Of a stretch of DNA of 64,000 nt, positions 1 through 8,219 are shown piece by piece (the stretch's first letter is position 1; every line of letters starts with the position of its first letter). The position numbers and the translations under genes are program-made. The notes beneath the pieces were generated by a model that saw nothing but the letters and a program-made list of their open reading frames with translations, made no database searches and had not been told where the DNA came from. This stretch comes from Adhaeribacter terrigena. GTDB lineage: Bacteria; Bacteroidota; Bacteroidia; Cytophagales; Hymenobacteraceae. The DNA lies in the NCBI RefSeq assembly GCF_016623615.1, contig NZ_JAEHFX010000009.1, forward strand, positions 124,001 through 188,000, read 5' to 3'.

Positions 1-287
1 TGGCAATTTTGTTTCGTTACCAGGGCTGGATGGGTTGGCAGATCATGTATTTTATTGCGCTGCCAATTTTTCTGATCACCGCATTTTTGCTCGGGAAATA
101 CCGCTCCAGGCACGAAAAACTACATCATAACCAGTTAAGGTTCCTGAACCGGAATTTGCTTTATCCTTATATTCTGGCGTTTGTGCTGGGGGTTGCTTCG
201 TTTGTGATCGATTTCCAGGACCGGAAACCCAGCCGCAACATTATCCTGGAAAATGCGCCTCCGGAAGCCCTCGATTCTGTAAGATAA
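1..287 (+). CDS. C-terminal part of a multi-pass membrane protein (partial at left edge)
   Basis: The open frame runs in from the left edge (the first full codon is at base 3) and ends at a TAA at 285-287. It encodes about 95 residues with two clear hydrophobic segments (around FIALPIFLITAFLLGKY and LYPYILAFVLGVASFVI) separated by a basic, histidine-rich cytosolic-type loop and followed by a short polar tail. A TTG at base 9 could act as a start, but the frame stays open upstream, so this is most likely the end of a longer integral membrane protein. I do not recognise the family. Confidence 0.55.
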   Translation, partial: AILFRYQGWMGWQIMYFIALPIFLITAFLLGKYRSRHEKLHHNQLRFLNRNLLYPYILAFVLGVASFVIDFQDRKPSRNIILENAPPEALDSVR

Positions 288-293
288 TAAAAT

Positions 294-836
294 TCAGTTA
301 CAGCTTTGATCCGATAAGACCAGCCGGGAAACATCGAAGCCTTTTGCCTGTATGCGGGCTACTATTTTTTGATAAAGGGCTTGGTCCATTTGTTTTTGCC
401 GGCTCAGGATCCACAAATATTCGCGGTTGGGTGCGCCTACCACGGCGTAGCTGTAATCTTCGGCCAGGTCTATGATCCAGTAATCGCCTTTAAAAGGCCA
501 GAAGAATTGCACTTTTAACTTCGCGTTGGTTTTTTTGTCTTTTATAGTTGCTTTGCCGGTAGCAGTGTCTAATTTTCCGGTCGCGCTATTTTTGCGGCAG
601 CTGTTTTTAACTTCTACGTAGCCTTCGGGGTGCATTTTATATTCCGCTTTGGTGCAGTGGCAACCTTTTTGAAAGCGCTGCGGAAAAGCTGCAATTTCGT
701 ACCAGGTACCCATATATTTTTGCAGATCTACGTAAGCCACCGTTTCCAGCGGTTCGTTTTGGGGCCGGAAAGCCATAAATGCCAGTCCGCCGGCCAGCGC
801 AGTCACGCCCAAAAGTATTTTCGTTGGGTTCTTCAT
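294..836 (-). CDS. Lipocalin family protein (Blc-like)
   Basis: A predicted 180-residue exported or membrane-anchored lipocalin, a small beta-barrel that binds hydrophobic ligands at the envelope. A hydrophobic N-terminus (residues 7-24) precedes the hallmark first motif GTWYEIA (about 43-49). Later segments (GDYWIIDL, YAVVGAPNREYLWILSR) match bacterial Blc lipocalins. An ATG at 857 in the same frame would add seven residues, but those codons lie inside a copy of the dispersed 30-bp element. I chose the ATG at 836, which begins at the last base of that element and gives a normal signal sequence. It is convergent with the preceding membrane protein gene. Ligand unknown. Confidence 0.85.
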   Translation of the reverse strand: MKNPTKILLGVTALAGGLAFMAFRPQNEPLETVAYVDLQKYMGTWYEIAAFPQRFQKGCHCTKAEYKMHPEGYVEVKNSCRKNSATGKLDTATGKATIKDKKTNAKLKVQFFWPFKGDYWIIDLAEDYSYAVVGAPNREYLWILSRQKQMDQALYQKIVARIQAKGFDVSRLVLSDQSCN

Positions 837-865
837 AGTTTTCAGTGCTAAAAACATAGCGTTTT
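836..865 (-). repeat. 30-bp dispersed element at the lipocalin start
   Basis: Core AAAACGCTATGTTTTT, tail GAAAACTA. The tail's last base is the A of the lipocalin ATG. An alternative ATG lies inside the core. Confidence 0.8.
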
Positions 866-884
866 TTATATTAATCCGGGGACT

Positions 885-1316
885 TTACAATTGTTTTTCC
901 ATCTGGTAGTGCTGGATGCTGCCAAAAAGCAGGTGCGTTTTTTTTATTACTTTATAGCCGTGCTTTTTGTAGAAATTTACGGCCAGTTCGCGGGCTTGCA
1001 GGGTGAGGTATTTGCAGCCGGCAGCGCGGGCTTTTTCTTCCAGATAATGCATTAAATATTTGCCTAAACCCTGGCCCTGAAGATCTTCCCTTATAGCCAT
1101 AAACCGTAATTGCCCTTCCGCGGCGCTTTCGAAATGCAAACGGCAAACGCCGGCAGCCTGGCTTTCGGCATCCAGCAGCATGGCGTGAATGGCGCTTTCA
1201 TCATCGGGTGCGCGTTCGGTGCCCGGCGGTTGTTGCCAGGGCGCGCGTAAAACCTGCCAGCGCAAGTGGTAATATTGTTCAAACTCTGCTTCCGAAATCG
1301 GTTCTGTAACTCTCAT
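885..1316 (-). CDS. GNAT family N-acetyltransferase
   Basis: A 143-residue single-domain acetyltransferase of the GNAT fold, which transfers acetyl from acetyl-CoA to an amine. The acetyl-CoA-binding loop is visible as QGQGLG (residues 80-85) after the beta4 strand (LRFMAIRED). The C-terminal AVNFYKKHGY segment (about 112-121) is typical of the family. Spacing and motifs resemble ElaA-type and YjcF-type proteins. It is co-directional with the lipocalin gene 49 bp downstream. The ATG at 1316 directly follows a copy of the 30-bp element. Substrate cannot be told. Confidence 0.85.
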   Translation of the reverse strand: MRVTEPISEAEFEQYYHLRWQVLRAPWQQPPGTERAPDDESAIHAMLLDAESQAAGVCRLHFESAAEGQLRFMAIREDLQGQGLGKYLMHYLEEKARAAGCKYLTLQARELAVNFYKKHGYKVIKKTHLLFGSIQHYQMEKQL

Positions 1317-1318
1317 GA

Positions 1319-1348
1319 AAAACGCAATGCTTTTATGACGAAAAACGA
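1319..1348 (+). repeat. 30-bp dispersed element upstream of the GNAT gene
   Basis: Core AAAACGCAATGCTTTT (one change from the common core), tail AAAAACGA. It sits 3 bp upstream of the GNAT start codon, between divergent genes. Confidence 0.65.
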
Positions 1349-1423
1349 AATTGTTGACCTAAAATACTAACTTTACCGCTTCATATACGTGTAAGTTTTT
1401 TTGTTAGCCAAATACTTAAAAAT

Positions 1424-1915
1424 ATGCCTTCTTTCGACATTGTAAGCAAAGTAGATCCGCAAACCCTCGATAACGCCCTGAACACCGTAAACAAGGAAAT
1501 TCAGAACCGCTACGATTTCCGCGACACCAAAGGCAGCATCGATTTCGATAAGAAAACGAACGTGATTTTGGTTACAACCGAAAATACCATGCGCCTGGGC
1601 CAGATCGAAGACATCATCATCAGTAAATTCGTGAAGCAGAATATTGACGCTACTGCCCTCGATTTTACCAGCGAAGACTATGCTTCCGGGCCGATGATCA
1701 AGAAAGAAATCAAGGTACGCGCCGGCCTCGATAAAGAGGTTTCCAAAAAGATCGTGAAGATCATTAAAGATCAGAAACTGAAAGTGCAGCCCGCCATCAT
1801 GGACGATCAGATCCGGGTTACCGGCAAAAAGATCGACGACCTTCAGGAAGCCATTGCCGCGCTCCGCAAAGCCGATATCGGCCAGCCGCTGCAGTTCGTA
1901 AACATGAAGAGCTAG
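1424..1915 (+). CDS. yajQ: YajQ family nucleotide-binding protein
   Basis: A full-length 163-residue YajQ protein. The family opening MPSFDIVSKVD, the NRYDFR(D)TK segment (residues 28-36) and the closing ALRKADIGQPLQFVNMKS motif are all present. Members are cytosolic, have two ferredoxin-like folds, bind nucleotides or RNA, and in Xanthomonas YajQ (XC_3703) binds cyclic di-GMP. Whether this protein binds that ligand is an inference from family membership. It stands alone, divergent from the GNAT gene, and is followed by an A+T-rich inverted-repeat spacer before terC. Confidence 0.93.
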   Translation: MPSFDIVSKVDPQTLDNALNTVNKEIQNRYDFRDTKGSIDFDKKTNVILVTTENTMRLGQIEDIIISKFVKQNIDATALDFTSEDYASGPMIKKEIKVRAGLDKEVSKKIVKIIKDQKLKVQPAIMDDQIRVTGKKIDDLQEAIAALRKADIGQPLQFVNMKS

Positions 1916-1918
1916 CGC

Positions 1919-2047
1919 TTAATTAAAAATTAGAAATTAAAAATTGGTAAGATTTCTTTCACTTCAAATCTGGATTATTCCGATGTAAACCGTTTTTCTG
2001 ATTTTCCGTTTTCAATTTCTAATTCCTGATTTCTAATTTTTAATTAA
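1919..2047. repeat. Intergenic inverted repeat built from AATTAAAAATT-type words
   Basis: The 19-nt left arm (1919-1937) and right arm (2029-2047) are exact reverse complements across a 91-nt loop. Both arms extend as looser repeats of attaaaaatt / aatttctaatt words. The right arm ends 7 bp before the terC ATG. Confidence 0.75.
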
Positions 2048-2054
2048 AACAAAC

Positions 2055-2819
2055 ATGTTTGAAATTTTTGCCGAACCGGGCACCTGGATCAGCCTTTTCA
2101 CGCTAACGCTGATGGAGATCGTGCTGGGTATTGATAATATTATTTTTATTTCCATTGTAGCCGGTAAACTGCCCCCCGAGCAGCAAGGCAAAGCCCGCAC
2201 CATTGGTTTGATGTGCGCGTTGGTTTTCCGGGTAATTCTGCTTTTGTTCATCTCGCACATTGTGGCCATGAAAGATCCGCTCTTTACGCTCGACCTGCCT
2301 TTCGGCATTGAAGATTTCGGGGTAACGGGCCGCGACCTGATCTTATTTGCCGGCGGGTTGTTCCTGATCGCTAAAAGTACCACCGAAATTCACGGGAAAC
2401 TGGAAGGCGTGGAAGACGATCATACTATTAAGAAAGTGGCTCACAGCCTTAGCAAGGTTATTTTCCAGATCATCCTGATCGATATTGTTTTCTCTTTCGA
2501 TTCTATTTTAACTGCCGTTGGCCTAGTAGAACACGTTACCATCATGATTATTGCCGTAGTGCTTTCTATGGGCGTAATGCTGGCGTTCTCCAAAGCCATT
2601 TCCGATTTCGTGAACAACCGCCCAACCATCAAGATCCTGGCGCTCGCTTTCCTGATCATGATCGGGTTTATGCTTGTATTAGAAGCGCTGCACCAGCACG
2701 TTCCGAAAGGTTATATTTATTTCGCCATGGCCTTCTCTTTAGCGGTAGAACTCCTGAACCAGCGCATTCGCAAGAAAGCAGAACCGGTACAATTGCGCGA
2801 TTCAATCGACTTAGATTAA
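2055..2819 (+). CDS. TerC family integral membrane protein
   Basis: A 254-residue, about seven-segment membrane protein of the TerC/Alx/MntX superfamily, whose members are linked to tellurite resistance and, in E. coli and Bacillus, manganese export. Two acidic membrane motifs typical of the family are visible: [14 protein letters not shown] (about 20-33) and [14 protein letters not shown] (about 143-156). Length matches short Bacteroidota TerC proteins that lack a C-terminal CBS domain. It is followed 21 bp later by a strong intrinsic terminator. The transported ion is not shown by the sequence; manganese is an inference. Confidence 0.9.
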   Translation: MFEIFAEPGTWISLFTLTLMEIVLGIDNIIFISIVAGKLPPEQQGKARTIGLMCALVFRVILLLFISHIVAMKDPLFTLDLPFGIEDFGVTGRDLILFAGGLFLIAKSTTEIHGKLEGVEDDHTIKKVAHSLSKVIFQIILIDIVFSFDSILTAVGLVEHVTIMIIAVVLSMGVMLAFSKAISDFVNNRPTIKILALAFLIMIGFMLVLEALHQHVPKGYIYFAMAFSLAVELLNQRIRKKAEPVQLRDSIDLD

Positions 2820-2840
2820 ACCGCCATTTTATAAAAGTAA

Positions 2841-2874
2841 AAACCCGGTTCAGGATCCTGAACCGGGTTTTTTT
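2841..2874 (+). terminator. Intrinsic terminator after terC
   Basis: Stem AAACCCGGTTCAGG / CCTGAACCGGGTTT with a 2-nt loop followed by a T run. Confidence 0.9.
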
Positions 2875-2910
2875 GTCCGTCAGCTAAAGCAGCTGGCAAT
2901 GAAATTTAAT

Positions 2911-2940
2911 AAAACGCTATCCTTTTCAGCTCAAAAAGTC
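2911..2940 (+). repeat. 30-bp dispersed element after terC
   Basis: Core AAAACGCTATCCTTTT, tail AAAAAGTC. Intergenic. A degenerate second copy lies at 3023-3052 (core starting AAAACCCTATCGG, tail GAAAAGTC). Confidence 0.85.
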
Positions 2941-2978
2941 GACTGTATCGCAGTTCGCTTTCCGCTCATAGCTTTATC

Positions 2979-3006
2979 TGGCGCAAGTGTTAAGTGCTAA
3001 CGCCAG
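2979..3006. repeat. Short palindromic repeat TGGCGCAAGTGTTAAG
   Basis: The 16-mer TGGCGCAAGTGTTAAG (2979-2994) recurs in reverse orientation at 18267-18282. Here it is closed as a hairpin by CGCCA at 3001-3005. Intergenic, function unknown. Confidence 0.5.
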
Positions 3007-3083
3007 GCATGAGGTTTAATTAAAAACCCTATCGGTTCAGGCTTGAAAAGTCAACTCCTCAATCGTAAATCTAAGATCGTAAA

Positions 3084-3626
3084 TCAATCCATTTTACTTA
3101 CCAGATCCCAAACCACAATCCCCAGCGCTACCGAAATGTTGAGCGAATGTTTCGTGCCGAACTGCGGAATTTCCAAAACCGTATCGGCCAAGGCCAGCGC
3201 CTTTTCTTCCACGCCAAAAACCTCGTTACCAAACACCAGCGCATATTTCTGGTCTTTTTCCGGTTGAAATTCCTTTAACGAAAGGCTGTTAGAAACCTGC
3301 TCCACGGCCAGGATTTTAAACCCTTCGGCCTTCAATTTCTGCAATAATTCCGGCGTTTCCCGGGCATGATCCCAGTCCACCGATTCCGTTGCACCCAAAG
3401 CCGTTTTGTTTATTTCCTTGTTAGGCGGCGTGCCGGTGATCCCGCATAAATAGATCTTTTCCACTGCAAACGCATCGCCGGTTCTAAACGCTGAGCCCAC
3501 GTTATTCAGGCTGCGCACGTTATCCAGCACCAGCACGATCGGCGTTTTAGGCTTTTGCTTAAACTCCTCCACCGAATCGCGATTCAGTTCTTCCATCGAA
3601 AGTTTGCGCCCAGGTTCTTCAGTCAT
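3084..3626 (-). CDS. TrmH/SpoU family RNA 2'-O-methyltransferase
   Basis: A 180-residue SPOUT-class methyltransferase using S-adenosylmethionine to methylate ribose 2'-OH in tRNA or rRNA. The three family motifs are present: NNVGSAFRTGDAF (about 41-53), ALVFGNEVFGV (about 128-138) and IPQFGTKHSLNISVALGIVVWD (about 152-173), which together make the trefoil knot. It lacks the N-terminal L30-like domain of RlmB, so it is a minimal type closer to TrmL/TrmH-like proteins. The RNA target cannot be assigned. It is convergent with terC and divergent from mutS. Confidence 0.9.
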   Translation of the reverse strand: MTEEPGRKLSMEELNRDSVEEFKQKPKTPIVLVLDNVRSLNNVGSAFRTGDAFAVEKIYLCGITGTPPNKEINKTALGATESVDWDHARETPELLQKLKAEGFKILAVEQVSNSLSLKEFQPEKDQKYALVFGNEVFGVEEKALALADTVLEIPQFGTKHSLNISVALGIVVWDLVSKMD

Positions 3627-3673
3627 ATCGTTAATCGCTGCTTTTTAATTGTTAATTGTAAATGCGCATTCCC

Positions 3674-3708
3674 AAGACCTCCCAGGTCTCCGAGACCTGG
3701 GAGGTCTT
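3674..3708. repeat. Perfect 17-bp inverted repeat with ACCTCCCAGGT core
   Basis: A perfect palindrome with a single-base centre: arm 3674-3690 (AAGACCTCCCAGGTCTC) and its exact complement 3692-3708, followed by TT. It shares the ACCTCCCAGGT word with the hairpin at 58556-58588. It lies between divergent genes, so it is not an obvious terminator. Confidence 0.8.
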
Positions 3709-3795
3709 TTCCTCTACAGGATTTTCTTCTTTTAGAAATTCCTTTTTCCGCCTTAAAATTACCTGAAATGCCCGTATCTTGCATCTCCATTTACA

Positions 3796-3825
3796 AAAAC
3801 GCTATGCTTTTGATCATAAAAAGTC
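3796..3825 (+). repeat. 30-bp dispersed element upstream of mutS
   Basis: Core AAAACGCTATGCTTTT (the commonest form), tail AAAAAGTC. Intergenic, 88 bp upstream of mutS. Confidence 0.9.
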
Positions 3826-3912
3826 AAAAAAGTGTTTTCTATAAAAATAAGTTCAGGTACCAATAATGAATAACGTCCTGATACTTGTGTCTTAATACTT
3901 AAGTCTGAAGAA

Positions 3913-6546
3913 ATGAAAGTTGCCGCCGCCGAAGCCACCGTTACCCCTTTAATGAAGCAGTACAACGCCATCAAGGAGCAACACCCGGGCGCGCTGCTGC
4001 TGTTCCGGGTCGGCGATTTCTACGAAACCTTCGGCGAAGACGCGGTAAAAGCCAGCAAGATCTTAGACATCGTGCTTACCAAACGCGGTGCCGGTTCGGC
4101 TTCGGAAACGGCTCTGGCCGGTTTTCCGCACCACAGTCTGGATAATTATCTGCCCAAACTCGTGCGCGCCGGCGAGCGTGTAGCCATCTGCGACCAATTA
4201 GAAGACCCGAAAGGCGTAAAAGGTATCGTAAAGCGCGGCATCACCGAACTCGTTACGCCCGGCGTTTCGTTTAACGATCAGGTTTTAGAGCGGAGAAGCA
4301 ACAATTATCTGGCGGCTTTACACTTCGGAAAAAACGAGAACGGCATTTCTTTCCTCGATATTTCCACCGGCGAATTCATTACCGCGCAAGGCGATCTGAA
4401 CTACATCGGTAAACTCATTTCCAGCTTTTCGCCCGCCGAAATTCTCTATTGTAAGCAAGCCAAAGCTGATTATATCGATAATTTCAGCAACGATTATTGC
4501 TCTTACGCTTTGGATGAATGGGTTTTCAGCTTCGATTACGCCTACGAAACCCTGACCCGCCACTTCGGCACCACCAGCTTAAAAGGTTTCGGCATTGAAA
4601 CGCTAAAGGAAGGCATCATTGCGGCCGGCGCGGTTTTGCATTATTTAGCCGAAACCAAGCATTCCGAGATCCGCCACGTGGCCACCATTTCGCGCCTGGA
4701 AGAAGATAAATACGTCTGGCTCGACCGCTTTACGGTTCGGAATTTAGAACTCATTCAGCCGCAGCATACCGAAGGCGTGCCGTTCATCCAGGTTTTAGAC
4801 CAGACCGTAACGCCGATGGGAGCGAGGCTATTGAAAAAATGGGTAGTACTGCCATTAAAAGAATCTGCCCAGATCAGAAGACGTTTAGATACCGTAGAAG
4901 CGCTCACGCAGAATCCGGACTTGTTGCAGGAGATCGTGCAGAACCTGAAACAGATCAACGACCTGGAGCGCCTCATTTCCAAAGTAGCCGTAAAGCGCAT
5001 CAATCCACGGGAAATGCTGCAACTGGCCCGCGCGTTAGAAGCACTCTTGCCAATAAAACAAGCGCTGGTGGAAAGCAACATTCCGGCCTTAACCAAACTT
5101 GGCGGACAGTTAATTGAGTGCGAAGAGATCCGTGAGGAAATCAAAAATAAGCTGAAGCCCGAAGCGCCAATGCTCACGAACCAGGGCAACATGATCCAGA
5201 ACGGCATTCACGCCGAGCTCGACGAACTGCGCGCCATAGCGTTTTCCGGCAAAGATTATCTGCTCCAGTTGCAGCAGCGCGAAGTGAAAAATACCGGCAT
5301 TTCTTCGCTTAAAATTGCCTACAACAAGGTTTTTGGGTATTACCTGGAAGTTTCGAACGCGCACAAGGATAAAGTCCCGCAGGAATGGATCCGGAAACAG
5401 ACCTTGGTGAACGCCGAGCGTTACATTACCGAAGAACTCAAAACCTACGAAGAAAAAATTCTGAACGCCGAAGACCGCATTTTTGCCATCGAATTTCAGC
5501 TCTACAATGAGATTGTTTTAACGGCCCAGGATTACGTGATGCAGATCCAGCAAAACGCCAAGGCCCTTGCCGTGATCGACTGTTTAAGCTCATTCGCGCA
5601 AACAGCATTAAGGCAGAATTACGTAAAGCCGGAAGTGAACGACAGCAAAGTGCTGAACATTAAAAAAGGCCGTCACCCGGTTATTGAAAAGCAGTTGCCG
5701 CCCGGCGAAAGCTACATTCCCAACGATATTTACCTCGACACCGAAGAGCAGCAGATCATCATCATTACCGGCCCGAACATGGCTGGTAAAAGTGCTTTGC
5801 TGCGCCAAACCGCGCTTATCGTACTGATGGCCCAGATCGGTTCATTCGTGCCCGCCGACGCCGCTGAAGTAGGCATCATCGATAAAATTTTCACCCGCGT
5901 AGGCGCTTCCGATAACCTGAGCAAAGGCGAAAGTACGTTCATGGTAGAAATGACCGAAACGGCAAGCATCCTGAATAATTTATCGGACCGGAGCCTGGTT
6001 CTGATGGACGAAATTGGCCGCGGCACAAGTACGTATGACGGCATTTCCATTGCCTGGGCCATTGTAGAACATTTGCACAACAACCCCAAAGCCAAAGGCA
6101 AAACGCTTTTTGCTACGCACTATCATGAACTCAACCAATTGGCCGAAGACCTGCCGCGCGTGAAGAATTTCAACGTAAGCGTGCGCGAAGCCGGCGGCAA
6201 AATTCTGTTCATGCGCAAGCTGGTAGAAGGCGGTAGCGCGCACAGTTTCGGGATTCACGTGGCGCAAATGGCCGGCATGCCAAACAGCGTGGTGTTGCGT
6301 GCCAACGAAATAATGCACCACCTGGAGCAGGAAAAAGTAGCGCATCCGGAAGAAAACGAAAAACTGCAAAGCGTACCCAAAGCCAGCATCCAGCTCAGTA
6401 TGTTCGAACCCGCCGATCCGGCCCTGGAACGCATAAAATCGCAGTTAGAGCAAATAGACGTAAACGGTTTAACGCCGGTAGAAGCCCTGCTGAAACTAAA
6501 CGAACTGCAATTGCTGTTGAAAAGTAAAAAGCAGCCGGTAAGTTAA
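3913..6546 (+). CDS. mutS: DNA mismatch repair protein MutS
   Basis: A full-length 877-residue MutS that recognises mismatches and small loops, then recruits MutL. The mismatch-reading motif FYE is at residues 36-38 (within RVGDFYETFGEDA). The connector, lever and clamp domains follow. The ATPase carries Walker A GPNMAGKS (about 620-627), a signature loop (NLSKGESTFMVEM), Walker B LMDEIGRGTST (about 697-707) and the catalytic THYHEL segment. The C-terminal tail contains the PxEALxxLxEL helix (TPVEALLKLNELQ). The stop codon is followed directly by a 30-bp element. A second, shorter MutS relative is encoded at 33.4 kb. Confidence 0.97.
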   Translation: MKVAAAEATVTPLMKQYNAIKEQHPGALLLFRVGDFYETFGEDAVKASKILDIVLTKRGAGSASETALAGFPHHSLDNYLPKLVRAGERVAICDQLEDPKGVKGIVKRGITELVTPGVSFNDQVLERRSNNYLAALHFGKNENGISFLDISTGEFITAQGDLNYIGKLISSFSPAEILYCKQAKADYIDNFSNDYCSYALDEWVFSFDYAYETLTRHFGTTSLKGFGIETLKEGIIAAGAVLHYLAETKHSEIRHVATISRLEEDKYVWLDRFTVRNLELIQPQHTEGVPFIQVLDQTVTPMGARLLKKWVVLPLKESAQIRRRLDTVEALTQNPDLLQEIVQNLKQINDLERLISKVAVKRINPREMLQLARALEALLPIKQALVESNIPALTKLGGQLIECEEIREEIKNKLKPEAPMLTNQGNMIQNGIHAELDELRAIAFSGKDYLLQLQQREVKNTGISSLKIAYNKVFGYYLEVSNAHKDKVPQEWIRKQTLVNAERYITEELKTYEEKILNAEDRIFAIEFQLYNEIVLTAQDYVMQIQQNAKALAVIDCLSSFAQTALRQNYVKPEVNDSKVLNIKKGRHPVIEKQLPPGESYIPNDIYLDTEEQQIIIITGPNMAGKSALLRQTALIVLMAQIGSFVPADAAEVGIIDKIFTRVGASDNLSKGESTFMVEMTETASILNNLSDRSLVLMDEIGRGTSTYDGISIAWAIVEHLHNNPKAKGKTLFATHYHELNQLAEDLPRVKNFNVSVREAGGKILFMRKLVEGGSAHSFGIHVAQMAGMPNSVVLRANEIMHHLEQEKVAHPEENEKLQSVPKASIQLSMFEPADPALERIKSQLEQIDVNGLTPVEALLKLNELQLLLKSKKQPVS

Positions 6547-6576
6547 AAAACGCTATCATTTTCGAGCTGAAAAGTC
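6547..6576 (+). repeat. 30-bp dispersed element abutting the mutS stop codon
   Basis: Core AAAACGCTATCATTTT, tail GAAAAGTC. It begins at the base after the mutS TAA. Confidence 0.85.
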
Positions 6577-6634
6577 TGATCGGATGCAGGAGTAAGCGCC
6601 GGAAAGCGGCAGGATTTTGGTAATAAGCAGCTTG

Positions 6635-6664
6635 AAAACGCTATGCTTTTATCCGGAAAAAGTC
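6635..6664 (+). repeat. 30-bp dispersed element, second copy after mutS
   Basis: Core AAAACGCTATGCTTTT, tail AAAAAGTC. Same orientation as the copy 88 bp upstream. Confidence 0.9.
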
Positions 6665-6765
6665 TGCAGGTATAAGCTTATCCAGTTTAAAACGTAACCG
6701 ATTAAAATTTCTATCCTGAATATCAGGGTTTAATGATTTAGGGGAAAGAAATTTTTGGGTAGGGC

Positions 6766-6797
6766 TTGACAAGTGTAATAAATTTGTATTACCTTTG
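6766..6797 (+). promoter_or_regulatory. Bacteroidota-type promoter of the tRNA cluster
   Basis: TTGACA (6766-6771) and TACCTTTG (6790-6797) are separated by 18 bp, matching the -33 TTTG / -7 TAnnTTTG promoter of this phylum. The predicted start of transcription is about 25 bp before the first tRNA. Confidence 0.75.
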
Positions 6798-6828
6798 TAT
6801 CACAATTGGCCGGAAGGCTTGTTGAAAC

Positions 6829-6904
6829 GCGAAAGTAGCTCAGTTGGTAGAGCGCGACCTTGCCAAGGTCGAGGTCGCGGGTTCGAACCCCGTCTTTCGC
6901 TCCA
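6829..6904 (+). tRNA. tRNA-Gly (anticodon GCC), first copy
   Basis: Acceptor stem GCGAAAG/CTTTCGC, T-loop GTTCGAACC, anticodon stem CGACC/GGTCG around loop TTGCCAA (anticodon GCC). The 3' CCA is encoded. Identical to the copy at 6950-7025. Confidence 0.97.
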
Positions 6905-6949
6905 AAGAAACGTTCTTTTAAAATTTTAACTTACCAAAGTTAAACAAAT

Positions 6950-7025
6950 GCGAAAGTAGCTCAGTTGGTAGAGCGCGACCTTGCCAAGGTCGAGGTCGCG
7001 GGTTCGAACCCCGTCTTTCGCTCCA
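6950..7025 (+). tRNA. tRNA-Gly (anticodon GCC), second copy
   Basis: Identical 76-nt duplicate of the preceding tRNA gene, 45 bp downstream, with encoded CCA. Likely co-transcribed. Confidence 0.97.
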
Positions 7026-7097
7026 GGAAATGAGGCGTTGCGCAAGTAACGTCTTTATTTTTTGATGTAGTCTGAGGGCTTCCACCTTCGACTATAG

Positions 7098-7184
7098 GCC
7101 GGGATGGTGAAACTGGTAGACACGCAAGACTTAAAATCTTGTGTACGCAAGTACGTGCGGGTTCAAGTCCCGCTCCTGGTACCA
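7098..7184 (+). tRNA. tRNA-Leu (anticodon TAA)
   Basis: An 87-nt class II tRNA with a long variable arm (TGTACGCAAGTACG). Acceptor GCCGGGA/TCCTGGT with two G-T pairs, anticodon stem CAAGA/TCTTG around loop CTTAAAA (anticodon TAA, reading UUA/UUG). Encoded CCA. Confidence 0.97.
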
Positions 7185-7190
7185 AACAAA

Positions 7191-7225
7191 AAGCCCCTTA
7201 AACAGCTCGTTTAAGGGGCTTTTTT
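7191..7225 (+). terminator. Intrinsic terminator of the tRNA cluster
   Basis: 13-bp stem AAGCCCCTTAAAC / GTTTAAGGGGCTT around a 5-nt loop, followed by a T run. Confidence 0.93.
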
Positions 7226-7697
7226 ATGTCTAAAAGGTTTTCAATAGTAATTAAGAAATCAATTGCTAAATCAGGTAAAGCGATAAGTTACCGATAAGTT
7301 ACATAGAATATGGGTTTCTCAGTTCTGGCAGCATTCAGTTTCACCGGTTTGCACAAAAAGAAAAACAGGTGCTTCGGTTAAAGCCCGCTGCTTTTTTCGA
7401 TCTGCTTTTTCAACTTTTTAGAATGGCGTTATGCTGTGGTAGCCGGCACTTTTTATTTTCCGGAAAAGCAATAGTTGCCTGCAGATCAGATTTCGCCAAT
7501 TGACAGCCTATAGCATGAATATGCTGATTCTTTTAATTTTAATTGTGTTTTAAAGAAAGTGCAAAAAGCAGGTTCTGTTTCATTTAACGGGCTGTTTTTC
7601 ACTGATAAATGGCAATGTTTTTGTCGGCAGCACTGGTAAAAACTGTAGAATTAATTTGTAAATTACGCCTGCATATTAGTTCTCCTTTCCGGAATAA
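7226..7697. other. Intergenic region with no recognisable feature
   Basis: 472 bp, A+T-rich, with no open frame of note and no clear hairpin. The last 80 bp presumably carry the promoter of the following gene, but I see no good TTTG / TAnnTTTG pair. Confidence 0.5.
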
Positions 7698-8129
7698 ATG
7701 GAGCAATCTTTCGAAAATCTACTTTCCTTAAAAACAATCCCCGAAGAAGCGGCTTCGCGGGAACACACCTTATTTTTTGACGAGATACATGATTGCGTAA
7801 TTTCGGAATGGCGGGGTTTTGTTTCAAAACAGCTTTTAATTACCGGCGCTATTCAGGGCCTTCGGTTGCTTAAACAACATAACTGTGGCAACCTGCTCAT
7901 CGATCAGCGGCAGGTGCATGGTACCTGGGCCGATCTCAGCGACTGGCAACAACATATCTGGCTGCCCAATGCCTTGCAGGTAGGTTTAAAGAAATATGCT
8001 TTGGTTGCTACTTTCGGCAGCTATTCGGCACTTACCATGGAAGGCTCTTTTGAACGCTTCGGCGATCAGCTGGAAATAATGCTTTTTTCTGATCTGTCAG
8101 AAGCTAAAAGCTGGCTCGCCGGTTTCTGA
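7698..8129 (+). CDS. STAS/SpoIIAA-like small protein
   Basis: 143 residues, soluble, no signal peptide. The layout of a short beta strand (HTLFFDEIHDCVISEW), a helix with LLKQHNCGNLLIDQRQVHG and a C-terminal KYALVATFGSYSALTMEGSFERF is like the STAS/SpoIIAA-like proteins common in Bacteroidota, which usually carry a conserved CNxLLIDxR segment as seen here at about residues 54-63. Such proteins are thought to bind lipids or partner proteins; no role can be assigned. It stands alone between the tRNA cluster and the exosortase locus. Confidence 0.6.
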   Translation: MEQSFENLLSLKTIPEEAASREHTLFFDEIHDCVISEWRGFVSKQLLITGAIQGLRLLKQHNCGNLLIDQRQVHGTWADLSDWQQHIWLPNALQVGLKKYALVATFGSYSALTMEGSFERFGDQLEIMLFSDLSEAKSWLAGF

Positions 8130-8147
8130 TCTTTCCTTTCCTGACAA

Positions 8148-8177
8148 CAGTTTTTATTCTTAAAAGCCTACCGTTTT
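8148..8177 (-). repeat. 30-bp dispersed element between convergent genes
   Basis: Core AAAACGGTAGGCTTTT, tail AAAAACTG. It lies 18 bp after the stop of the STAS-like gene. Confidence 0.85.
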
Positions 8178-8219
8178 TTTGAACTTCGGGTTAAAATTCC
8201 GGCAAAAGTAAGCTCTTGC

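Noticed and set aside
3043-3267. 74-codon plus-strand open frame
   Set aside because: Antisense to the 3' end of the RNA methyltransferase gene, with no protein-like features.
5216-5245. CCATAGCGTTTT inside mutS resembling an element core
   Set aside because: No tail at the expected position, and the bases are explained by the codons.
6961-7185. 74-codon minus-strand open frame (GLEPART..., ...KTGFEPATSTLARS)
   Set aside because: It is the reverse complement of the tRNA-Gly and tRNA-Leu genes, a well-known artefact in databases.
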